Positions 1 through 7,736 of a stretch of DNA of 56,933 nt are shown here, one piece after another. Each line of letters starts with the position of its first letter. The first letter of the stretch is position 1. The translations under genes were made by a program, and so were the position numbers. Origin of the DNA: Christensenella sp. UBA4247 (GTDB lineage Bacteria; Bacillota; Clostridia; Christensenellales; CAG-1252); the NCBI GenBank assembly GCA_002395405.1, contig DGWX01000062.1, positions 1 through 56,933 of the forward strand, written 5' to 3'. The notes under the pieces were generated by a model, which did no database searches, had not been told where the DNA came from, and was given only the letters and a program-made list of their open reading frames with translations.

Positions 1-840
1 ACATCCGATGAGACGCGAACGCTTCATCTCTTTTTCCGACTTAATGGATATGTAACGAATAATGATATGCGGCATTCCGAAATAACCGAGTCCCCAACCG
101 AGGCCGGTCAAGATCGTCGCGATACTCGCCCAATCGAACTTTCCGGAAGAAAGCATATTGTAAAAGTTCGCGGGAAGCGCCGTGTTGACCCCCGATTCGA
201 CTTTCAACACGCAAACCGCAACGATCGGGGTCAGCATTAGCGCTATGAGCATGATCATTCCTTGGAAAAAGTCCGTCCAACAAACAGCGTTAAACCCTCC
301 GAGGAAGAGATAAAGAACGATGATCACGGTCGCAATACTCATCGCGATGCGTTCATCCATTCCGAATAAAGTCTTAAAAAGGGTTCCGCACGCGCTGATG
401 GAAGACGCGCCGTATACGCAATACACGATCATAAAGATGATCGCGCTTACGATCTGCAAGCTATGATCGCGGCTCTTGAAGCGGTTCGTCAGATACTGCG
501 GGATCGTAATACTGTCGTTTGCGAGAATGGAATAACGGCGCAAACGCGGCGCCACGAAGATCCAAGCGAGAACCGTTCCGATCAAAAGGCCGATCGAGAT
601 CCAAACCTGACCGAGACCGTATAGATAGATCGAACCGGGCAAACCCATCAGCACCCACGCGCTCATATCGGACGCCCCCGCGCTCAAAGCGGAGACCAAT
701 CCGTTCATTTTTCTGCCGCCGAGGAAAAATCCTTTTTCACCGGAATCTTTTCTCGTTTTAATAAAGAAGTAAACCCCGATCCCGATTACGAGCGCAAAAT
801 ACAAAACGAAAGCGAGTATATCGCCCCATTGGATTTTCAT
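1..840 (-). CDS. putP: Sodium/solute symporter, PutP-like (C-terminus outside window)
   Basis: Translating from the ATG at 838-840 gives 280 residues with no stop before the window edge, so the C-terminal part is missing. The product resembles Na+/proline symporters of the SSS family: it has the hallmark stretch SALSAGASDMSAWVLMGLPG followed by an IYLYG segment, a GGR motif after the first helix, and a later GWGLGYFGMPHIIIRY block that matches the PutP helix-8 region. Multiple hydrophobic helices are evident. These proteins import proline or a similar compact solute with sodium at the cytoplasmic membrane. The start is supported by AGGAGG eight bases upstream. It begins 13 bases after the stop of the zinc-ribbon gene, so it is probably the last visible gene of that operon. 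Proline is the likely substrate but pantothenate or another solute is possible. Confidence 0.9.
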   Translation of the reverse strand, partial: MKIQWGDILAFVLYFALVIGIGVYFFIKTRKDSGEKGFFLGGRKMNGLVSALSAGASDMSAWVLMGLPGSIYLYGLGQVWISIGLLIGTVLAWIFVAPRLRRYSILANDSITIPQYLTNRFKSRDHSLQIVSAIIFMIVYCVYGASSISACGTLFKTLFGMDERIAMSIATVIIVLYLFLGGFNAVCWTDFFQGMIMLIALMLTPIVAVCVLKVESGVNTALPANFYNMLSSGKFDWASIATILTGLGWGLGYFGMPHIIIRYISIKSEKEMKRSRLIGC

Positions 841-853
841 GTTTTACGCCCTC

Positions 854-1555
854 CTACTGTTTATACAGGATCCTGCCGCAATCCGGACACTCGATAAAGC
901 TTTGCCCGTTTAGCTTTACGATCGCGTCACCCGCAAGTTCCATAAAGCATCCGCCGCAGCTTCTGCCGTCCATCAAAGGAACGACGGCAGGCAGCCTTTT
1001 TTGCTTTCTGAGCCGCTTATAAACTTCAAGGAATTTCGGCGAGCATTTCGCTTCCACCTTCGAGATCTCCTCTTTTACCGTTTGCGCTTCGGGAAGGATC
1101 TTCGCGCGCTCTTCTTCATATTTCGCCTTGCTTTGATTCAGTTTTTTCGCAGCGTCCTTTCCCGCCGCCATGGATTGCGCGTGGTTTTGATTGAGCTCTA
1201 CGATGCGTTGGCTCATCTTGCCGATCTCCTGCGAAAGGGTTTTGAGCTGGTTCAAAAGCTTTTGCACGTTACGGATAAAGAAATCCGCGCCGTTTACGTC
1301 CGAAACTTCCGGAATCGAATCTTCCGCTTCTTTGAGCTCTTTTTCAAGAGATTCGTACTCTTGGATGAGCGCATTCATTTGCTTGATCATTTCGCCCGCG
1401 TCACGATTTTGCTTTACGACTTGTTCTTGCGCGGTCGAAACGGTATGTTTATTCTGCGCGTATTCCTTCGCCGCGTCGCTGCCCATGAGCTCGTTTTCAA
1501 GCTTCATCAGCTTTCTGTCAAGATCCTGGTATTCCAGTATGACGGATAATTCCAT
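854..1555 (-). CDS. Coiled-coil zinc-ribbon protein (COG1579 type)
   Basis: The protein has 233 residues. Roughly the first 170 are charged and heptad-like, consistent with a long helical hairpin. The C-terminus carries a C4 zinc ribbon, with CGGC at Cys200/Cys203 and CPDC at Cys223/Cys226. This layout and length match the COG1579 family (zf-RING_7), often annotated as nucleic-acid-binding or CdsZ-like; its cellular role is not firmly established. It follows the Nif3 gene by 21 bases with a GGAGAGG-type binding site, a pairing common in Clostridia and other Bacillota. Family assignment is firm; function is not. Confidence 0.88.
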   Translation of the reverse strand: MELSVILEYQDLDRKLMKLENELMGSDAAKEYAQNKHTVSTAQEQVVKQNRDAGEMIKQMNALIQEYESLEKELKEAEDSIPEVSDVNGADFFIRNVQKLLNQLKTLSQEIGKMSQRIVELNQNHAQSMAAGKDAAKKLNQSKAKYEEERAKILPEAQTVKEEISKVEAKCSPKFLEVYKRLRKQKRLPAVVPLMDGRSCGGCFMELAGDAIVKLNGQSFIECPDCGRILYKQ

Positions 1556-1576
1556 GTTGCCTCTCCTTCCCTTACT

Positions 1577-2338
1577 TTATTCGTTGTAAGGATTCGTATT
1601 TTCTCGGCTGATCACGCATTCCGTTTCCGGCGCCTTCATAGCCAATATTTTTTTGATTTCTTCGTTAAACGCCCATTCTCCGGCGTAATGCGTGGGTTCG
1701 ATCAATCGAACGCCGAGATCTTTTGCCATCTCCGCCAAATTGTGTTTTACGTCCGACGTAACGATCGCCGCGCCCGTTTCTTTCGCGCGCAGGATCAAGC
1801 TTTCCGAAGCGCCCGCGCCGCAAGACGCGATCACTTTCGAGACCTTCCCTTGCCCCACGGAGCGGATCGCCTTTTCCGAAAGCGATTTCTTTACGAAGTC
1901 TTTCAGCTCGGACAATTCCCATTCCGCGGGAAGATCGAATTCCGTTGCGAAGCCGTCGTCTATAACGGCAAAGTCTTTCGCTCCGAGCGCGCGCGCAAGA
2001 AGGTAGTTGTTTCCGTTTTCGGCGGCGTCGAAATTCGTATGCAATGCGATCGCCGCTATATTTTTTTCCGCAAGGGATAAAACCAGATTGCCCGTATAGC
2101 TCTCGTCCGTTACCCTTTTGATCTCGCGGAAAATAACCGGGTGATGCGAAATGATGAGATCCGCCTTTTCGCGCGCCGCTTCCTCGATAACGGAAAGCGA
2201 AACGTCGAGAGAAAGAAGGATCTTCGAAACTTTTTTCTCGCCTCTTCCGACGATCAATCCGACGTTATCGTAAGACAGCGCCCGATCGAATGGATACAAA
2301 TTTTCAAACAGTTCGAGAATTTCTTTTACCGTACGCAT
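1577..2338 (-). CDS. Nif3-like dinuclear metal-centre protein
   Basis: This is a 253-residue protein of the Nif3/YqfO/YbgI family, which form toroidal hexamers binding two metals per subunit. Visible metal-ligand motifs are ISHHPVIF (His65, His66), HTNFDAAENGNN (His100, Asp104) and THYAGEW near the C-terminus (His217, Glu221). The length suits the short form without the central PII-like insertion. The frame stays open upstream to 2629, but those 97 codons are arginine-rich and lie inside trmK; the start at 2336-2338 (MRTVKEIL) fits the family and has a GGGAGA site upstream. It overlaps the 3' end of trmK by 13 bases. The family is sometimes named GTP cyclohydrolase I type 2, but that activity is doubtful here. 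The trmK-nif3 pairing suggests a link to RNA or cofactor metabolism only by association. Confidence 0.92.
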   Translation of the reverse strand: MRTVKEILELFENLYPFDRALSYDNVGLIVGRGEKKVSKILLSLDVSLSVIEEAAREKADLIISHHPVIFREIKRVTDESYTGNLVLSLAEKNIAAIALHTNFDAAENGNNYLLARALGAKDFAVIDDGFATEFDLPAEWELSELKDFVKKSLSEKAIRSVGQGKVSKVIASCGAGASESLILRAKETGAAIVTSDVKHNLAEMAKDLGVRLIEPTHYAGEWAFNEEIKKILAMKAPETECVISRENTNPYNE

Positions 2339-2958
2339 CGCAAAATCTCCCTCTCTTCCTCTAACGCTTCGTCCTCTTTCAAAGATAGAAGCTCTTCGAT
2401 TTTTTTCAGTCGGGCGGCGGCGTATTCCGCGCCGTCCATATCCCCGTCTCCGAAGTAGAGCGAATGGTCCCGCCAAGGAAGCGAAAGATCCGCCTGCATA
2501 ACGGGATAAAACTTCCCGCTCTCTTTTACGTACGCGTCGCGCACGATCCGCACGTTTTCCTCTTGCAAATAAGCGCGAAGAAGAGGCGCGTGCGTATGCG
2601 GGATCAAGACAAGTTTTCCGATTTCGCAATCTCTTTCGCGAAGGATCTTAACGATCTCGTGCGCGCCCATACCCGCGATCACGGCGCAATCCGTCCTCTC
2701 TCCTTTTATAGGAGAAAGTCCGTCTCCGACTCTGCAATCGAGGCTTACGCCTTGCTCTATCGCGAGAAGGCTCGCCTTTGCGAGGCTCTTTTCGCTGATG
2801 TCGATCGCGATCGCCCTTTTCGCCCTTCCTTCGAGAAGCGCGGCGACGGGAAGTTTCCCGTGATCGGTGCCTACGTCGCAAAGAACGGAAACGGGATCGA
2901 TGAGCGAGAGCGCGAAAGATAACCTTTTCCCGAGGATCAATCTCACTTGTCCACGCAT
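2326..2958 (-). CDS. trmK: tRNA (adenine(22)-N1)-methyltransferase
   Basis: The product is 210 residues, the usual length of TrmK, a Rossmann-fold SAM-dependent enzyme that methylates N1 of A22 in the tRNA D-loop region. Motif I is DVGTDHGKLP at about residues 28-37. An acidic motif (AIDISEKSL), the catalytic-region IAGMGAHEIVKIL, and the family block LIPHTHAPLLRAYL follow. The ATG at 2958 lies inside rpoD, overlapping it by 16 bases. A GTG at 2946 would instead give a 4-base GTGA overlap with the rpoD stop, and that start is equally credible because neither has a strong binding site. Position between rpoD and nif3 is the conserved Bacillota arrangement. Confidence 0.93.
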   Translation of the reverse strand: MRGQVRLILGKRLSFALSLIDPVSVLCDVGTDHGKLPVAALLEGRAKRAIAIDISEKSLAKASLLAIEQGVSLDCRVGDGLSPIKGERTDCAVIAGMGAHEIVKILRERDCEIGKLVLIPHTHAPLLRAYLQEENVRIVRDAYVKESGKFYPVMQADLSLPWRDHSLYFGDGDMDGAEYAAARLKKIEELLSLKEDEALEEEREILRCVR

Positions 2959-4016
2959 CCGCGAAGCTTGTCCTTCCTCTTCGGATGACGCAATTTTCTC
3001 AAAGCCTTCGCTTCGATCTGACGAATACGCTCCCTCGTTACTCCGAACGCTTGTCCGACTTCTTCGAGCGTGCGGGCGCGATTGTCGTCAAGCCCGTAAC
3101 GCATGCGAATAACCTTTTCTTCGCGCGGAGTCAGGGTGGAAAGAACTTGCATCAACTGCTCTTTGACCATACTTTGCTCCGCCTTTTCGGCAGGCTGCGC
3201 GGCGGTCGTATCTTCGATAAAATCGCCGAGGTGACTGTCTTCCTCTTCGCCGATCGGGGTTTCGAGAGAAACGGGGTCTTGCGCGGTGCGCTGGATCTCG
3301 CGAATGCGCTCGACCGTCATTCCCATCGCTTCCGCGATCTCTTCCGTCGTGGGATCGCGCCCGAGTTGCTGGGTCAACGTGCGCGTAACGCGGGTCGTCT
3401 TATTGATCGTCTCGACCATATGGACGGGGAGACGGATCGTTCTCGCCTGATCGGCGATCGCGCGCGTGATCGCTTGGCGGATCCACCAAGTCGCGTACGT
3501 GCTGAACTTAAAGCCCTTCGTGTAATCGAATTTTTCGACCGCTTTCAACAGACCTTGGTTGCCTTCCTGAATGAGGTCAAGAAACGCCATTCCGCGCGAC
3601 GTGTAGCGCTTCGCGATGGAAACGACGAGGCGGAGATTTGCTTCCGCAAGACGCTTTTTCGCGTTCTCGTCTCCGTTCGCCATTGCTTTCGCGAGTTCTT
3701 TTTCTTCGTCCACGGAAAGAAGCGCGTAGCTGCCGATGTCGCGCAAATAAAGCTTGACCGCGTCATCCACCGAAACGTCGGAGAGCATTTTATTGATCGC
3801 GTCCGGTTTTACGTCTTCTTCATCCGCGGCGGTTATTTTGATCCCCGCTTTTTCGATCTCCGCATAAACGCGTTCAATATCTTCCGAAGTTATGTCGAGC
3901 TTTTGCAAGCGAACGACCAAATCTTCCTCCGGAATGCTACCCTTTGCTTTGAACGTCTCCACGATCTTATCGATCTGCGCCTGCAACAAGGTTTCTTTTT
4001 CGTTATTTACTTCCAT
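2943..4016 (-). CDS. rpoD: RNA polymerase primary sigma factor (RpoD/SigA)
   Basis: The 357-residue protein is a housekeeping sigma-70 factor. It has a short region 1.1-like N-terminus, region 1.2 (DAVKLYLRDIG), region 2 with the core-binding and -10 melting block (LIQEGNQGLLKAVEKFDY and YATWWIRQAITRAI), region 3 and a region 4 helix-turn-helix (TLEEVGQAFGVTRERIRQIE) for the -35 element. No long non-conserved insertion is present, as in SigA of Bacillota. The frame opens at 4049, but I place the start at 4016 because a perfect AGGAGG lies four bases upstream and the protein then begins MEVNNEK. The start overlaps the end of dnaG by 14 bases, so translation is probably coupled. This dnaG-rpoD pair is the core of the macromolecular-synthesis operon. 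Confidence 0.97.
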   Translation of the reverse strand: MEVNNEKETLLQAQIDKIVETFKAKGSIPEEDLVVRLQKLDITSEDIERVYAEIEKAGIKITAADEEDVKPDAINKMLSDVSVDDAVKLYLRDIGSYALLSVDEEKELAKAMANGDENAKKRLAEANLRLVVSIAKRYTSRGMAFLDLIQEGNQGLLKAVEKFDYTKGFKFSTYATWWIRQAITRAIADQARTIRLPVHMVETINKTTRVTRTLTQQLGRDPTTEEIAEAMGMTVERIREIQRTAQDPVSLETPIGEEEDSHLGDFIEDTTAAQPAEKAEQSMVKEQLMQVLSTLTPREEKVIRMRYGLDDNRARTLEEVGQAFGVTRERIRQIEAKALRKLRHPKRKDKLRGCVDK

Positions 4017-5763
4017 AAGACCTCCTGTATTTTGCTTCTTCTTCGGCAATCGCTTTCATATATTTTGACCTTTCTTCATCCGAGGTACTCAGCTTATATT
4101 TTTCATTTAATTCCGCGATCTTGCTTTTTTGATACTCTTTTTGAAGGAGTAACAAGCAATCTTCGTAAGCGGCTTTTTCCGAGCCTTCGTACCTTTTTGC
4201 GTCCAGGTTTATGATCTTATCCGCTTCCTCTTCCGTCGTAACGTGATAGAGCGTTCCGACGTCGGGAGGGGCGCTTTTCAAAGCGCATTCGTTTAAGTAA
4301 TCCGCCGCCGATCGAAGAGCGGGAGTGGGCATCAGATCGGCGTAATTTTCCCATTTTTCCAGTCCCATAATACATTCCCGTATGACGAAGCGGGCGGCCT
4401 CCACGTTTGCGTCCGATGCGCTAGTCGTTGCCGAAATGGCAACGGCGGACGCGTCGCCCGCGCTTTCTATCGCTTTTACTTCCGACGTTACGACCGATTT
4501 ATTGATCCCGGTCAGTTTGGAAACGAACTCGGCGTACACGTCTCTTTCCACACCGCTCGGCAGTTCGGACACGATCTTCGCCGCCTCTTTCGCGTAAGAC
4601 GCACGCCCGAAGGGAGAAGCCAGATCGTGTTTCTCTTTGAGCCTCGTAAGCTTATATTCCGTCAGCTCCACCGCGGCGTTTTTATATTTCAAGAACTCTT
4701 CTTTGCCCGCTCTTTTGATGACCTCGTCAGGGTCTTCGCCGTTCGGAAGCGAGATAACGCGTACTTTAAGTCCGTGATTCTTTAAGATCTCCAAGCCGCG
4801 GAGGGTTGCGTTTTGCCCCGCCGCGTCGCCGTCGTAACAAATATATATGTCTTCCACGTAACGCTTCGCAAGTTTTGCCTGCTCTTCCGTTAACGACGTT
4901 CCCATACTCGCAACGACGTTTTCGACTCCCGCCTGAACGAGCGCGAGGGTATCCATATATCCTTCCACCATAATAAGGTCGGAAACCTTTTCTCTTTGGC
5001 GAAGCTTTTTGATCATATTCAACCCGTACAAGTTTCTGTTTTTCTGAAACAGGACCGTGTTATCCGTGTTTTTATATTTCGCGAAATCGGTTTTCCCGAG
5101 AACCCGTCCTCCGAAGGCGACTACCTTTCCGAACGCGTCGATAATAGGGAAAACGAGTCGGTTCGCCATCGCGTCAAAGAACTTCCCGTCTCTTTCCTGT
5201 ATGACTCCCGCTTTCAGCATCTCCTGACGGGAATATCCGAGCGCTTTCAAATCCTCGATCAAAGAGGTATAACCATCCGAATAGCCGAGTCCGAATTTTC
5301 GAACGGAAGACTCAAAGATCCCGCGCTTTGAAATATATTCGACCGCTCTTTCCGCGGAAGGTTTTTTCAAGTTCGCGTGATAGATCCTTGCGGTATCGCG
5401 CGTAAGGGCGAAGAGCCTTTCTTTTTGTTTTTTGAAGGCTTCGTCTTCCGCGTTTATGCGTTTCGGAACTTCGAGATGCGCCCTTTCGGCGAGATGGCGA
5501 ACGGCTTCCATAAAGGTCATATTCTCCTCTTCCATAATAAAGGAGATAACGTCGCCCCCTTTTCCGCAGCCGAAGCACTTATAAAAGCCTTGCTCGCGAT
5601 TAACGGAGAAAGACGGCGTCTTTTCGTGATGAAACGGGCAATTTCCCCAATAGTTCGAGCCTTTTTTTTGCAGTCCCGGAACATAGGAAGAGACGACGTC
5701 CACGATGTCCGAACGCCCTTTCAGCTCTTCTATAAAATTTCCGTCCACACCCCGAATTTCCAT
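4003..5763 (-). CDS. dnaG: DNA primase
   Basis: The 586-residue protein is a bacterial DnaG primase, which makes RNA primers at the replication fork with the DnaB helicase. The N-terminal CHC2 zinc finger is intact: Cys42, His45, Cys63 and Cys66 (CPFHH ... YKCFGCGKGGDV). The catalytic TOPRIM domain shows the metal-binding glutamate in LIMVEGYMD (Glu267) and the aspartates in YICYDGDAAG (Asp311, Asp313). The remaining ~200 residues are the helicase-interacting region, with poorly conserved sequence as usual. The frame is open upstream to 5847; I chose the ATG at 5763 because family members begin just before the FIEELKGRSDIVDVVSSYV block and GGAGA lies upstream. It shares one base with the dgt stop (TGATG), indicating coupled translation. 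Confidence 0.97.
   Translation of the reverse strand: MEIRGVDGNFIEELKGRSDIVDVVSSYVPGLQKKGSNYWGNCPFHHEKTPSFSVNREQGFYKCFGCGKGGDVISFIMEEENMTFMEAVRHLAERAHLEVPKRINAEDEAFKKQKERLFALTRDTARIYHANLKKPSAERAVEYISKRGIFESSVRKFGLGYSDGYTSLIEDLKALGYSRQEMLKAGVIQERDGKFFDAMANRLVFPIIDAFGKVVAFGGRVLGKTDFAKYKNTDNTVLFQKNRNLYGLNMIKKLRQREKVSDLIMVEGYMDTLALVQAGVENVVASMGTSLTEEQAKLAKRYVEDIYICYDGDAAGQNATLRGLEILKNHGLKVRVISLPNGEDPDEVIKRAGKEEFLKYKNAAVELTEYKLTRLKEKHDLASPFGRASYAKEAAKIVSELPSGVERDVYAEFVSKLTGINKSVVTSEVKAIESAGDASAVAISATTSASDANVEAARFVIRECIMGLEKWENYADLMPTPALRSAADYLNECALKSAPPDVGTLYHVTTEEEADKIINLDAKRYEGSEKAAYEDCLLLLQKEYQKSKIAELNEKYKLSTSDEERSKYMKAIAEEEAKYRRSYGSK
4021..4026 (-). promoter_or_regulatory. Ribosome binding site of rpoD
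   Basis: The minus strand reads AGGAGGT four bases before the ATG at 4016. It lies inside the 3' end of dnaG and selects this start over the in-frame ATG 11 codons upstream. Confidence 0.8.
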
Positions 5764-6758
5764 CAACTTCTCCAATCGTTCGGAATAAACAGCCTCTCGT
5801 ACGTCGCCACGGCGTAACGATCGGTCATACTCGCGAGATAATCGCAAACGGAAACGTCCTTTCCGTCCGTTTGAGACATCGTACGGTAGGGTTCGGGCAC
5901 CTCGTCAAAATGCTCGAAGTAATAATAATACAAGGTTTCAAGCAGCTTTTTCGCTTTCGCTTCCTCCCCTTTCGCCGCGTGATACGCGTACACGTTTTCG
6001 TTCATAAAGGAGTACAGACGGTTCAGCGCGGTTTGCACGTCAGGCGAAAGCGCGACTTCGGGCTTATCGTAAGAATAATTCACCATATCGAGAACGAGCG
6101 TGTTGACCCTCTGGCTCTTGGTCGAGCCCAAAACTTCCACCGCCTCTTTCGGGATCCGATCTTCCGTTATAACGCCCGCCATGATCGCGTCGTCTATATC
6201 GTGATTGATATAAGCGATCCTGTCGGAATAACTGACGACTCTGCCTTCCAACGTCGCGGGGTGCAGGGCGAGCTTATGGTTCTCGATCCCGTCTCTTACT
6301 TCCCAAGTAAGATTCAGCCCTTTCCCGTCGTTTTCAAGTTTCTCAACGACGCGCCTGCTTTGCTCGTTATGCCGAAAAGGTCTTCCGAGGATCTTCGAAA
6401 AAACGTCTTCGCCGGCGTGTCCGAAAGGAGTATGTCCCACGTCGTGCCCGAGCGCGATGGCTTCGGTCAAATCGGGATTCAAACAAAGCCCCGTGGCGAT
6501 CGTACGCGCGATCTGACAAACTTCGAGCGTATGCGTAAGGCGCGTTCTGTAATGGTCGCCTTCGGGCGAGATAAAAACCTGCGTTTTATGTTTCAGGCGG
6601 CGGAAAGCCTTACTGTGAATGATCCTGTCGCGGTCGCGCTGAAATTCCGTTCGAAGCGGACAGGGCGGGATCGGGATCTCGCGCCCTTTGGAACTCGAAG
6701 AAGGCGTTGCGTATTTGGATAAAAATAATGCTTCGATTTCGAGATATTTTTCTTTCAT
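5763..6758 (-). CDS. dgt: dGTPase-like HD-domain triphosphohydrolase
   Basis: The 331-residue protein belongs to the deoxyguanosinetriphosphate triphosphohydrolase-like HD family, which hydrolyse dNTPs to nucleosides and triphosphate. The HD signature is complete: HTLEV with His76, LGHDVGHTPFGHAGE with His105, Asp106 and His109, and a downstream SYSDRIAYINHDIDDA block carrying the last metal aspartate. The N-terminal FRRLKHKTQVFISPEGDHYRTR block is characteristic. The length fits the short type 2 subgroup common in Bacillota. It starts at an ATG preceded by GGAGGAGG, and it leads directly into dnaG, so nucleotide pool control, primase and sigma factor are produced together. This dgt-dnaG-rpoD order is typical of Clostridia. 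Confidence 0.95.
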   Translation of the reverse strand: MKEKYLEIEALFLSKYATPSSSSKGREIPIPPCPLRTEFQRDRDRIIHSKAFRRLKHKTQVFISPEGDHYRTRLTHTLEVCQIARTIATGLCLNPDLTEAIALGHDVGHTPFGHAGEDVFSKILGRPFRHNEQSRRVVEKLENDGKGLNLTWEVRDGIENHKLALHPATLEGRVVSYSDRIAYINHDIDDAIMAGVITEDRIPKEAVEVLGSTKSQRVNTLVLDMVNYSYDKPEVALSPDVQTALNRLYSFMNENVYAYHAAKGEEAKAKKLLETLYYYYFEHFDEVPEPYRTMSQTDGKDVSVCDYLASMTDRYAVATYERLFIPNDWRS

Positions 6759-6873
6759 AACCTCCTCCTTCGCCGATTTTCCGTTAAAAAATCACTTTTT
6801 TAGCCCGATTTTTCCTCTCAAACGGCACTTTTTCACGCAAAAAAGATACCGTCACTTACAGTTAGGCTATTTA

Positions 6874-6902
6874 AGCATATCACGCGACTTTTCAAATTGC
6901 AA
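6874..6902 (-). promoter_or_regulatory. Candidate promoter of the dgt-dnaG-rpoD operon
   Basis: On the minus strand TTGCAA (6897-6902) is followed after 17 bases by TATGCT (6874-6879). The -10 is preceded by TG at the extended -10 position. Each hexamer matches the sigma-70 consensus at four of six positions and the spacing is ideal. It lies about 115 bases upstream of the dgt start in the only non-coding gap before the operon (6759-7002). Apart from this element and the terminator at 6933-6964 I see nothing else in that gap. Confidence 0.45.
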
Positions 6903-6932
6903 GCATTATTTTTATTGCAAAATGATTTTTTT

Positions 6933-6964
6933 CAAAAAAAAGAACCGACGGAACGTCCGTCGGT
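6933..6964 (-). terminator. Intrinsic terminator after the ECF S gene
   Basis: A perfect 8-base-pair stem (ACCGACGG / CCGTCGGT, 6944-6964, five-base loop) is followed on the minus strand by CTTTTTTTTG at 6933-6943. This is a canonical rho-independent terminator 39 bases past the ECF S component stop. It should separate the giant-gene/transporter unit from the housekeeping operon. Confidence 0.85.
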
Positions 6965-7002
6965 CTCCCGTAAACGATCGATAGGATCCATTCTTTCGTT
7001 TT

Positions 7003-7686
7003 TTATTCTTTCTCTTCCCCTTTTTCGGTCGGCGCGGCTTCTTGCCCTTCCGGCATATTCACCGCCGCGTCCTCGGCAGCGGGCGACTTTTTCTTTCTCT
7101 TGTCTTTCCCGAGCGCCAAACGGAGCGCCGTACAAACGATGGGCGTAATAAGCGCGCACGAAGCAAGTTCGATCACGAAATTTACGCCGAGAAGGCTGAC
7201 AAGAAATGCTTTTCCGATCGTAACGCCGCCGAAAGTCTTCCCAAAGTTAAACGCCGCCATCATGGATACGACGAGCGCCGTGTTCGTTACGACGCCGCAA
7301 AGAGCGGAAACCGTGCTTGCGATAAACGTGCTTGCGTCGTCGCTTCTGTTTTTCAAAAGTTTCTTAACGAGCTTAAACGCAAAATAAGCGGAGATCGGAA
7401 TGATGAGCCTCGGCACGATTGATACGAGAGGATTATAAAAAATCGGGGATAAAAGCCCCGGACGGAGAAACGCCGAGGTCAAAGACGCAAGTCCGAAACA
7501 CAGCCCCGAGAACAGTCCCATTCCAAACCCTTCCACGTCCGCCGCGATAAAGATCGCGATCAGGGGAATAAACGCAACGTCGATCCCCATAAAATTGATC
7601 GGTACGAATACGAAGAGCAAGATCAAGGACAAAAACAAAGCGGCAACCGCAATATCCTTTGACGTGATCTTAATTCTTTTGGTCAT
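7003..7686 (-). CDS. ECF transporter S component, substrate unknown
   Basis: The 227-residue membrane protein has about six hydrophobic helices between residues 10 and 190. The blend of LCFGLASLTSAFLRPG, ALCGVVTNTALVV and NFVIELASCALITPIV fits the ECF_trnsprt family of substrate-binding (S) subunits, which dock on a shared EcfT-EcfA module to import vitamins or metals. No EcfA or EcfT gene is in the window, as expected for group II systems. The start ATG has GGAGG five bases upstream. After the last helix comes a basic patch (DKRKKK) and a 30-residue alanine/glutamate/proline-rich tail, unusual for the family and similar in style to the tail of the giant protein encoded upstream. The ligand cannot be read from sequence. 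Confidence 0.8.
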   Translation of the reverse strand: MTKRIKITSKDIAVAALFLSLILLFVFVPINFMGIDVAFIPLIAIFIAADVEGFGMGLFSGLCFGLASLTSAFLRPGLLSPIFYNPLVSIVPRLIIPISAYFAFKLVKKLLKNRSDDASTFIASTVSALCGVVTNTALVVSMMAAFNFGKTFGGVTIGKAFLVSLLGVNFVIELASCALITPIVCTALRLALGKDKRKKKSPAAEDAAVNMPEGQEAAPTEKGEEKE

Positions 7687-7705
7687 TTTTGCCTCCGAGG
7701 GAACG

Positions 7706-7727
7706 AGGGCGGCTTTTCCGCCGCCCT
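7706..7727 (-). other. GC-rich stem-loop before the ECF S gene
   Basis: AGGGCGGC (7706-7713) and GCCGCCCT (7720-7727) form a perfect 8-base-pair stem with a six-base loop in the 50-base gap between the giant gene stop and the ECF S start. No T-run follows on the minus strand. It ends nine bases before the Shine-Dalgarno sequence (7692-7696), so it may be an RNA-processing or attenuating hairpin rather than a terminator. Confidence 0.6.
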
Positions 7728-7736
7728 ACGCTTTCA

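Noticed and set aside
2339..2629. A 97-codon N-terminal extension of the Nif3 protein
   Set aside because: It lies entirely within trmK in another frame, is arginine-rich, and is not found in the family. The ATG at 2338 fits the known N-terminus.
5764..5847. An upstream start for DnaG
   Set aside because: The extra 28 residues fall inside the end of dgt. Primases begin just before the FIEELK block, and the start at 5763 has its own binding site.
7706..7727. Terminator between giant gene B and the ECF S gene
   Set aside because: The stem is good but no T-run follows on the transcribed strand, and a clear terminator exists after the ECF S gene at 6933-6964.
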